A stretch of DNA of 64,000 bases from Diplosphaera chodatii (Eukaryota; Chlorophyta; Trebouxiophyceae; Prasiolales; Stichococcaceae): contig JAALGY010000008.1 of the NCBI GenBank assembly GCA_032358165.1, positions 62,001-126,000 on the forward strand, in the 5' to 3' direction. The first letter of the stretch is position 1; every line of letters starts with the position of its first letter. The position numbers and the translations under genes were made by a program. Below the pieces are notes generated by a model. The model saw only the letters and a program-made list of their open reading frames with translations, was not told the origin of the DNA and did no database searches. Shown here in pieces: positions 55,318 to 64,000 of this stretch.

Positions 55318-58300
55318 ATGGCGAAGCAGCCCGAGCCCGCTCTGTACCTGGTGCCGCTCCTGGATGGCTGTGATGCCGCCGGCGCCGGCTGCGTCGCCGC
55401 CGATGACCGCAGCGGGCGGCTGGCGGTCGTGCGGGGCGCCGCCATCGAGCTGCGCGCTCTGGACGGTGGCGATGCCGCCACTCAGGTCAGCCGCATCCTG
55501 ATTCAGCGCGTCACTGCTTGCCCGCCTCACTGTAGTTGCTGACGCCGAGCTGACGCCGACGGCATGCTGCGGGTTCAGAATACACACTGTTCACCGGGGC
55601 CGAGCGGCTGCTTGGTCCCTCCAAGTCAGCATGGCATTGGCGGTCGCAGACGGTGCAGCTGCATGCGGGCCCAGAGGTGGCGTCCGTGCGGATCGCGCCC
55701 GATGGGCGGCTCGCGGTGCAGCGGTCCGCCGGCAACGTGGAGATCGTGGACCCCGCCAGCGGGCGCACCACCATGCAGGCAGGCCCCCGGCGCTCACGAC
55801 CCATTGCACACGCGCATGAGGTCGCAAGCAGGAAGACTGCACCGTTTCAGATGATAGTCTCAGAAGCTGCATCAAAAAAGCCAGATCCTGTGGCGAGACA
55901 GGCCCTCCAACACGGCATGCTGCGGCGCCTTGGCAGCACAGCTGCCTCAGCACAACAGCACAGCCGATGAACCGATGGGTCAGGTCACACGAGTCGTTCA
56001 CCCTTGCAGGCGGCCCGCAGCAGGGCGCCCATCCGGGCGGCCTTCTGGACGGACTCCGCCGCCGGGGACCTGGCGCTGGCGACCGCCGCCGGACTCGAGC
56101 TGTACAGGTCAGCGCCCGGCGCAGCAGCGCCCCCGCCAACCCTACTGCAGCGCCGCGCAGCCTGACGCACAGCATGCAGCACGGCAGCAGGCCTCACCCG
56201 CATCCTGCTGCGTCACCCTCGCTCCATGCAGCAAGCCCCTGTGACTGCTCATCACCTCATCCCTGGTGAATACAGACACATGAGAATTCAATATAAACCT
56301 ATACAACGAATACAAATACGCAGTACCCGCGGCGGCGACGGCGCCCCTGCGCACCTGGAGACGCGGCGGCACGAGGTGGCGTGGGCCGCCTGGTCCGCCG
56401 ACACCCGCGTGGTGCTGCTGGCCACCGGCGGCGCCTGGTTCCAGGTGCGCATTTTGAGCAGGCCGCCGACTTTCAAAAGTGAATTGCGTTGCTTCAGGTG
56501 CAGGTGCACATTTGCAGCAGGTTACCCGGTTTTTTGAATCTGATTCGCCTTGCCCCACATGTTCTGGCCTACCCTAGTGTCACGGCACCTGAAGCTCCAG
56601 GCCCGCATGCGTCTTGAGACTCGGGTGTGGTGTCAGACGCCCGCACAGCATTCCCAGCGAGAGGGTGAGGAGGTGTTGGCTGACGCACATGGCGCGGCTG
56701 TAGGCGTACCAGATCGGGGCGTCGGCGGTCGTGAAGCTGCCGCCCTTCCAGCTGCCGGGCGCCGCTGCCGCGGCGCCGGACAGCATCGGGCTGGTGGCGC
56801 TGTACGGGCGCGTCTACTGCTGGCTGCACGACCGTGCCGGCAAGCGCGTCACGATGCACCGCTTCTACAAGTGCGCAGCCGCTGTGCCAGATGTGCCTCA
56901 GCACTGTTCCGTGCCATGGCGTCAATAGTGGCCGTGGGGAGTCCACATTCACTTGGTACAAGCTGTGATCACCGATCACAGCAACCAAGTGTGTGCTGGT
57001 TCTCGCTGCACTCCACATGGTGCAAGCCCCCGCTAGCGAGCGCTGCCTGCGGCCGCTGCAGGCAACCGCTGCTGTTCACGCTCTGGACACCCCGACTGCA
57101 GGGATGCGGTGCTGCTGCGGCACAGCCTGGCGGTGGCGGCGGCCGGCGGCGTCCGCATTGCGACCGACGACAACGTGCTGCTGGTCTGCGACGTGGCCGC
57201 CGGCAGCGCCTCGGCATTCGACGTCGGGGACGACACACCGCCCGGGGACATGCTGCAGCCGCTGGCGAGCGTGCGCCTCACCCCAGAGCCGGTGAGGCCC
57301 AGACGCCAGATGGTGTGGACAGTGCTGGTTACAATATGTGCATCGTGTACACTGTATTGGTGTGCAGGCGTATCAACCCAGTGACCAGGCTTGCGGCGGT
57401 CAGCGTTGCCCTCGCACGGCGCTGACGGCAGCCAGGGATGGGTGCACTCACATGCGCAGCAGCCCCTCTGCAGTGTCCAACCAGACATGTGTGACATCAC
57501 GGTGATTGAGGATGCCCTGTAGGACCGAAGCACGGGCGCCGGCTGGAGCGTGCACCCGCGCAACCTGGTGCTGGACCGCCGGCGGGGCAACGTGGCGCGG
57601 CTGCGGGTGCGGCCGGGGGCGCTGGCGGCGGCGGCAGCGGCACCGGCTGCAGGAAGCAGTTCGGGAGCCGCTTCCACGTCTGTGCCTGCTGGTCCAGCGG
57701 GCGGCGGCGGCGCAGACGGCGGCCGTGGTGCTTCGTCGGCAGCAGGAAGCGGCAGCAGCAACCCGGCGGCGGCGCTGCGGCTGCTGCTGCGGCGGCGCGC
57801 GGCGCAGTTCCCCGAAGTGAACCTGCAGAGCTTGGCGGTCCAGGTTGTCAAGGTGAGCAGCCGAAGTCTCTGCAGGGTGACGATATTGCCAAAGCTGCCA
57901 GACAGCTCAGGAAGCCAGCCTGAGCACAGGCCTCATATTGGGCACAAGCAGATGATACAAAACCTATGGACCGCTAACACCATATTTCCACGTGACGGCT
58001 GCAGCTTGCCGTGACTGCAGGACGCGCTTCAGGAGCGGTGTCCCATGGCGGTGGTCTCCGCTGTCTTCAGCGCGGTGGCGGCAGCGGCGGCCACCGCTAC
58101 GGGGCCGCCTGACCCCGACCACTACGTGGCCTCCCCGCTGCTGCTCGGGCCCGAGGCAAGCAGTACATTCATGTTGTTTTGTATGATCGGCTTGCTGTTT
58201 GGTGAGTGCGTGGTGTCAGCGCTCATCAACTTTCAGCGGCAGTGTGGCGGGCTTGGCAGCCCCCGGACTTGGTGCCCAGCTGATGTATCCCTTATGTGAT

Positions 58301-59293
58301 GGCATGTGGCAGGGGGTGGTGCACATTCTGCGGTGGCTCAATGACGAGGAAGTGGTCGACGTGCAGTACCTGCAGGTGGACACCTGCAACTACTCGATGC
58401 ACGCAGACCCAGTGCAGCATGAGTGCCATGATCTCAGCTGCCCATGACTTTCAGCTGCGGCTGCAGCCGTTGCACTACTGCATGACAGCATCTGCACGCC
58501 GGTGTGGGTTTAAGCTTGTAGCCACGGTGACCATCCCTCAACATGTGATTGCCTTGCAGGCGGCGCTGGCGGCCTTCGAGCATGCGTGCTGCCAGTACGG
58601 CCTGCGGGTTCCAGACGGCGCTGTCACCCTGTCAGTCGATGCAGCCCTGCAGCAGGTGTGGCCATCGTTGTGATGCATACCAGGAGGTCATGACAAATTG
58701 GTCATGGGGCAATTTTGGTCAAATCCAAGCATAGAGTCTGAAAAACCAACAACGTAGCGCAATCTTACGCCCTGACACCGGGAGAACCTTTCCCATGAGA
58801 GCGATGCGGTGCCACATATGGCAGTGTCGCTGCTGACCTGCTGAGACCCTTTGCTGCTGCAGGGCAGGGGCGCGGCAGTGGCACAGCGCTTCACTCTGGG
58901 CGCCGCCGCCTTGAGCGAGGCGGTCGCGACCCACCTGGTCGCCCTCGCAGATGCCGGCCAGCTGCCGCAGGTGCCACAAACCTGCTGGGAATACGCTGGA
59001 TGAGGCCCTGATGTTTTGGTTCGGGTCTTACACGGTGCCATGCCGGCGACCTGACTGGTCGCCGATGCGAATGCGGGCCTGCTGTGACCCATGTTCACAC
59101 GAGCGGCGTGTGCCTGCTGCAGGGCCGGCAGCTGGGGTGCGACATGTTTGCGCGGCTGGGGCAGCATGAGCGGGTGCGGGAGGCGCTGGTGGCAGGGGGG
59201 CTGAGCAGGCGGGCGGCGAGGTACGCGGCGGCGCACGGGCTGCAGGCCGCGCCGCCGAAGCCCCTGCCGGTGCTGCACCCGCTGGCAGTGTGA
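55318..59293 (+). CDS. RMC1: RMC1 / Mic1-like regulator of MON1-CCZ1
   Basis: Homolog of animal RMC1 (C18orf8, Mic1), a subunit of the MON1-CCZ1 complex that activates Rab7 in late endosome/vacuole trafficking. Start ATG 55318 (MAKQPEPALYLVPLLDGCDA). N-terminal beta-propeller blocks align in order with the human protein: VASVRIAPDGRLAVQRSAGN (human VKCIKFSLENKILAVQRTSK), RAAFWTDSAAGDLALATAAG, VAWAAWSADTRVVLLATGGA, SIGLVALYGRVYCWLHDRAG, LLRHSLAVAAAGGVRIATDD. The C-terminal helical Mic1 region includes LLLRRRAAQFPEVNLQSLAV, ERCPMAVVSAVFSAVAAAA, HILRWLNDEEVVDVQYLQ, AALAAFEHACCQYGLRVPDG, and ends CDMFARLGQHERVREALVAG ... VLHPLAV and TGA 59291-59293. One donor (ATGCAG|GCAGGC, 55779) is probably GC because only it keeps the human spacing to the next strand. 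Confidence 0.88.
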
Positions 59294-60068
59294 TCCTGGG
59301 TGAAGTCGAAGCGGTTTGGGGCGCCGGCTGGCGATCAGAGCTGCAGTGACGTCTGTCTGCTGGTGCTCTCACTGCTGCAGCGGTGGCGTCACTGTGCAAC
59401 CGAAGGGAAGCAGAGCTTGTTGTAAGAGTGTACCGTGTACTGTATGGTGTGGTGTGGTGTAAGCGTGCACGGCGGCGGATCCAGAGCATGTCGAGTTCAA
59501 CAGGCAATGCGGTGGTTGATGCCTTGTTGGTTCGTAGGACTCCTTTGCTGCATATTGTGTAAGGAGACCAGCAGTGTCAGGATCAACCTCTTCCTGCCAT
59601 GCTGTAGTAACCGGACTCAAGCTAGCAGCGCTGTCTTCCTGCAGCAACGCCTCGCTGTGCACCGTCACCATCGGGAGCCTTTGCTGCGTCATCGAAGTCG
59701 ACAATCCTCTGTTTCTTGCTAACCGGTTCAAGCATTTTGGCGGTGTTCTGCAAGCTGTCTTTGTGAATGACGCTGGAGTCTCGATGACTTGCACTTGGAA
59801 GCGATGCGACGGAGTCGGGCACATTGGGGCATGTCTGCTGCAACACGGCAGGACCGAGCGATTCTTTATTTGTCGCATGTCAAACAGTGTTGTGACAGTC
59901 AGCAGTGCATGCGATCAGCCATGGGGTCAAAGCTGCGATTTGTTTGCATGCCACTGGCTTGCTTGATGGCCTAAGTGTTGACAAAAGTACACAGCACACA
60001 AGGCCCTGCAACAGCAGCTTTCCTGTGATCAGTTCGTGATCAGCATCAGCTAGAAGGAGTGTGGCCCC
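59294..60068. other. Spacer between RMC1 and DCP2
   Basis: Tandem orientation. Holds the RMC1 3' UTR with TGTAA at 59421-59425 and the DCP2 promoter/5' UTR. Includes a short GGTGT repeat near 59451. No coding exon recognised. Confidence 0.5.
59421..59425 (+). other. TGTAA polyadenylation motif
   Basis: 128 bp after the RMC1 stop codon. Confidence 0.5.
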
Positions 60069-63000
60069 ATGGCGCTGCCGGACAGGGAGCTGCTGGACGA
60101 CCTGTGCACGCGCTTCATCCTCAACAGCCCGCCTGAGGAGCTGGCGTGAGCCTTTCACCACTTGTTCTGCAGAGCACACCACTTTCGGACGTGGCTGTTC
60201 CGTCCTTGTGCGGCAGGTTTCCGCGGAGGCCCCTTTCTGTACGTCAAGCCGCATGCTGCGGCGAAGTTGACATGTGGCGGCAGTGTGGCAACCCTACCCT
60301 GCAGGTCCTTCGAGCGGCTGCTGTTCCTCATCGAGCAAGCGCACTGGTTTTATGAGGTACGATGGCGTTGGGAACCCTGTACCAACATGCAGACCACAAT
60401 GTCTACCGTGCTCGCGGGCCTCTGCTTGTGGGCAACCTACCTAAAAGATCTTGCCATCCTGACGGGTGCACATCCCTGCTGTGTAACAGGACTTTGCCCG
60501 CGAGGCGGACCCCGACGCGCGGCTGGCCAGCCTGTCGCTGAAGCGCTTCGCCACGCTCATCTTCAACACCTGCCCCGGGCTGCAGCCGTACTCGGGCGTG
60601 CTCGATGCCATCTACAAACAGTTCAGCGACTACAAGCAGGTGGGAGCCTCGCTGCTGGTGTATCGTGGTGCACACGTGCAGGCAGCGTGTCGAGCTTTGG
60701 GTTGGTACTTTGCCGCAGTGTGTGTCTGTGCTTTTGACATCTGTGCACACTCGATGCACGTGCGGCTGCCGTGTCGCATGCATCTCTTCTCAGCGTTGGC
60801 GTCAGCATGCCGAGCACGGGCCCGGCCGACCTGCCTACTGGCCAGGCCGACATCAAGGCCCTCCGCACAGAGTTGGGAAGCAGGGTGCAGTGATGACCTG
60901 GGGAGTCTACTTCCTGCAGTCGGTGCCGGTGATGGGGGCGATCATGCTGAACCCCGCCATGGACAAGTGCCTGCTGGTCAAGTCGTGGGGCTCCAACGGC
61001 GCATGGGGCTTCCCGCGCGGCAAGATCTCCACCGGCGAGGCCGACATCGACTGCGCGCGACGGGAGGTACACTTGTTGCCTCCCAGTGCCACATCCAACT
61101 CACGTTCGAAGCAAACATATCGATGCAACACGCCATCTGACCGCTGCACTTCCCACAACGATGCGGCCACGCCGTGCCACAAGGTCCATCAGGATGAGGC
61201 CGATGCAGTGCGGCCCTCGTAAACACAGTGGTGGGCAAGCGCCACCCTGCCATGCTTCACACCAGCCTGCCCCCAAGCGGTTCAGGTGCTGCAGGACACG
61301 GGGTACGATTTGGGCGAGGCGCTGCGGGAGGAGGACTCCGCCGGGATGCAGTCCCACGACATACTGAATCACCATTGGTTGTGTATTCCAAATTCAGGTG
61401 CTGGAAGAGACGGGGTACGATTTGGGCGACGCGCTGCGGGAGGAGGACGCCGTGGAGGTGCACATCGGCCAGAAGCGCACCAAGCTGTACATCGTGGCGG
61501 GCGTGGCCGAGGACACCCACTTTGCGCCCCAAGTCCGGAAGGTGCGCACGCTTTGCGTGCTGTGAACCCTTGGTGGCCCATCCGTTGCGGCAGGTTGTAT
61601 GTGTGTGTGTGCAGCCTGCAGCAAAGGCGGCTCACCTCCTGGTGTGTGCACTGTGATGCGAGCAGGAGACCGCTACCAAGCGGCTCTGGTCTGCTGCCTG
61701 CCTGGCATGCGCCTGAACGTAGCACAGAACTGCGCGCAGGAGATCAGCGCTCTGGCGTGGCACGCCGTCGCACACCTTCCCGCCTCCAGGGACCAGGACT
61801 CTCAGGTGGGTTCAGCGGCGCAGCGTGCATCGCCCAACGCCCTTCACGGCAACTCCTCAGCTCTCTCCTATGCCCTGCCGCAGCGCATCCATCTCTGCCT
61901 TTTGGATGAACGCATCTCCATCAGCGAGGCTCGCTAGCAAAGGCATCTGGCGGCGGCGACGGCAGGGTGTCATGCGTGATCGCACGCCGCTGCTGCAGGT
62001 GTTCACCAACGACGCCGGCAGCCGCCACAAGTTCTTCATGGTGTGGAACTACGTGCGGCAGCTGCGGCGGTGGATCAAGGCCCGCCAGCGCGGTGCGGCC
62101 TCAGCACAGGTGAGGCTACCTGAATCAAGAGCAGGTTACATCAGGTCCTTGGGATCTGACGATGGACAGCGGCGTGCTTGCTGCACAGCAGCGGCGTTGT
62201 GTTGTTACCGCTGATTTTGATGGCTCCATGGCGATCCCCATGCCAATCTCGGAGTCGCCTGCAGCCAGCAGCACAGCAGCACTGCTGCCATGCTAACAGT
62301 GCCAGGTCATACTCTCTGTGGGACAACCTCTGTCTGGGACAATGTCAAGGACAAATCACAGTTCGGCACATGGAGTCATTGGGCCGCACTTCCCTGCAGG
62401 CGGCGTCTGGCAAAGCGCTTCGAGCCGGCAAGCGCACCCGTGGCACCGCTGCCGCCAGGTCGCAGGCTGCCACAGCAGCGGCAGCGCTACTGCCGCCGCC
62501 GCCGCTATTGGCAGCGGCAGCGGCAGCGTCGACTGGTGCGCCGGCGGCGTCCGCCGCCGCCGTGGCGGCCGCTGCGGCGGCGCAGGCGGCGCTGCGGGGT
62601 GTGTCCGGCGCAGGAGCGGCCCACGCCGCAGCGCAGCAGCATGCGGCGGCCCACCCTGGGGCGCCGCCCAGGCGGCCGCCGCAGCAGGCGCTGCAGCTGC
62701 GGCCGGCGGCAGAGCTGGCAGCTGCGGAAGCGGCAGCGGCTGTAGCTGCAGCACCCACTGCTGCAGGGGGGGACAGCGAGGACGGCGGCGGCGAGCCGCT
62801 GGGGGTGCTGCTGTCACGCGCGGCCGCTGCTGCGCATGCGTCACCCGCCACCGGTCTGCAGGTGATCGCAGCCAGCCGACGCGAGGGGTTGCGACGCTGC
62901 ATAGCTGCCAAGCTTGGTTCTGCTGTTGAGCAGCGGGCTGCTGTACCGTGTATGGGTGCAAGCTGCAACCCTGAGGGACTGCTGCCCGTTGCATCCCACA

Positions 63001-63260
63001 GTTACTGGCCAAAGCCGTGCGCATTTGTGTAGGGGGCGCCAACAGAGGCAGCAGCGCAGAGGCAGTCGGATGCTGTAAGTCCTGCAGCAGCGGGCCCTGC
63101 GCCCGACCTTCAGCAGCCCAGCCTCGGGCGGCTGGCCGCAACCCCTGCGGCAGCGCTGGCGCCCAGCCTGAATGGTCCATCCAGTGGGGGCTTCTGTAGC
63201 ACCGCGCTGACAGGCTTCCGCTTTGACACCGCTGCCATATTGAGACACCTCATATTTTGA
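60069..63260 (+). CDS. DCP2: mRNA-decapping enzyme 2 (DCP2)
   Basis: Nudix hydrolase that removes the m7G cap, committing mRNA to 5'-3' decay in the cytoplasm/P-bodies. Nine exons: 60069-60145, 60305-60356, 60490-60639, 60920-61066, 61398-61541, 61740-61805, 61999-62109, 62400-62861, 63033-63260; total 1437 nt, 478 aa plus stop, frame closing. N-terminal regulatory domain: LLDDLCTRFILNSPPEELAS, HWFYEDFAREADPDARLASL. Nudix box: GAWGFPRGKISTGEADIDCA then RREVLEETGYDL, with the catalytic Glu pair at the start of exon 5. Box B-like region KFFMVWNYVRQLRRWIKAR follows. Exon 8 encodes an unusual Ala-rich, Pro/Gln-containing linker of 154 residues; the end FRFDTAAILRHLIF looks like a short C-terminal interaction motif. 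A duplicate of exon 5's start lies in the preceding intron (61286). Confidence 0.95.
61281..61460 (+). repeat. Tandem duplication of DCP2 Nudix exon start
   Basis: The acceptor TTCAG plus the first ~50 nt of exon 5 (from 61398) are present 112 bp upstream (from 61286). In the first 51 exon nucleotides there are only four differences. The upstream copy has no usable GT donor before exon 5. Confidence 0.85.
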
Positions 63261-63419
63261 GGGCTGCCTCGTGAGTTGGACCCGGGAAACATGTGATCGG
63301 GTGCAGGCTTGTAGAGTGGCAGGGCTGATCTAGTCAAAGTCTCCTGTGTGGGCACCTGTGTTTCTGTGGTTCGCACACGGCATGCAGACTTGGCACGGTT
63401 CAAGCGCTGTCTGTTCTAT

Positions 63420-63454
63420 TAGGGGTATTTAAAGAAGTTCTTTAACTGCCCCTA
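63420..63454. mobile_element. Palindromic micro-MITE, copy C
   Basis: 35 bp: TAGGGGTATTTAAAGAA, one central G, then TTCTTTAACTGCCCCTA; 15 of 17 arm positions pair. A perfect 7-bp direct repeat GTTCTAT flanks it (63413-63419 and 63455-63461). It lies in the 286-bp convergent spacer between DCP2 and the last gene. Confidence 0.75.
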
Positions 63455-63546
63455 GTTCTATCATGCTGTGTGATGTCGACAAACTGATCCATCATTGAGC
63501 TGAGTATGTGCATCCCCACGTCCCGCGGAGGTTGGAGCCAGCACAG

Positions 63547-64000
63547 CTATTGCACGAAGCCGTTGCCGGGGTAGGCCGAGACGCTCTGGGAATGCAACCC
63601 TTCTACCAGGCGGACGCACTGCAGGGCGGCCTTGCGAGCAGCCTGCTTCGCGGTGTGAGAATAAGCACACGATAGCAGTGCCTGCCACGCAATCCAGCTC
63701 ACGGTGTGCGACCGCCATTCCATCACGCAATTCCTGAAACAAGCGATTCATCAGCGTTGAAATATTAGCGTTGACGTTGCAGTCGCGGGGCTCGCTGTTG
63801 CTATCAGCCACAGAGTGGACGACAGGGCTGCAGTGCTTGCGGTCCACGGCTGTACGCAGGCCTGCGAGCGAGTTTGGCAGTCAGAAAAGCGTTGCTGCAG
63901 TCGGCCTTCAGGCCTCCAATGGCCCACACGGCGCCCATGGCGGCGGCCGGGGGCTCGATGGGCGTGTTGCACACGCATGCGCAATGCAGTCAGGCACACA
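63547..64000 (-). CDS. 3' end of an unrecognised gene (truncated by window edge)
   Basis: Minus-strand coding-like blocks: NTPIEPPAAAMGAVWAIGGL and KADCSNAFLTAKLA at about 63970-63870, and a probable last exon AARKAALQCVRLVEGLHSQS then VSAYPGNGFVQ, after acceptor CAG, ending in TAG at 63547-63549. A separate open stretch between them (LMNRLFQELRDGMAVAHREL) may also be coding. Splice sites and family are uncertain, and the 5' part lies beyond the window. Confidence 0.4.

Noticed and set aside
61286..61909. Long open frame from the upstream DCP2 exon copy
   Set aside because: It continues through intron sequence out of the DCP2 frame with no recognisable domain; kept only as a possible aberrant isoform.

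Overview
The window reads as nuclear DNA from a GC-rich, intron-dense green alga. Evidence is plastid genes with transit peptides (PsaE of photosystem I, the MenA/ABC4 step of phylloquinone synthesis, plant-type dihydrodipicolinate synthase, a BASS carrier), nuclear eukaryotic genes (eIF2D, DCP2, RMC1, F-box/LRR, a TRP-like channel), many short exons with CAG|GT junctions, TGTAA poly(A) motifs and scattered plant-type telomere motifs (CCCTAAA). A trebouxiophyte (Chlorella/Coccomyxa-like) is my best guess, from style only. No bacterial operon, CRISPR array, rRNA, or convincing tRNA was seen.

Layout, left to right: 3' part of an armadillo-repeat gene (+, to 7008); a Gly/Thr-rich gene with an unfamiliar C-terminal domain (+, 8074-11416); DHDPS (-, 12034-14507); an unrecognised organelle-targeted-looking gene (+, 14858-16606); MenA/ABC4 (-, 16715-19381); a TRP-like cation channel (+, 20186-25281); a long helical-repeat gene (-, 25986-32727); eIF2D (+, 33862-38576); PsaE (+, 38973-40306); a BASS transporter (-, 41005-44877); acireductone dioxygenase (-, 45296-46795); an F-box/LRR gene (+, 47317-51166); a 2H-phosphoesterase-like gene (-, 52143-54675); RMC1/Mic1 (+, 55318-59293); DCP2 (+, 60069-63260); and the 3' end of an unknown gene (-, 63547 to window end). 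CDS spans below include introns. I solved exon structures fully, with the frame closing, for DHDPS (370 aa), PsaE (111 aa), ARD (198 aa) and DCP2 (478 aa). The other models are partial.

The genes are ordinary single-copy housekeeping genes with no common pathway. The unusual content is in the non-coding fabric: (1) three copies of an ultra-short (35-43 bp), almost wholly palindromic element TAGGGG...CCCCTA, each bounded by a perfect 7-bp direct repeat, which looks like an undescribed micro-MITE; (2) a tandem duplicate of the DCP2 Nudix exon in which the two catalytic glutamates read Gln-Asp; (3) an unexpectedly high share of GC-AG introns, several demonstrated by frame and homology; (4) repeated small tandem duplications of 24-60 bp sitting on splice sites or gene ends.
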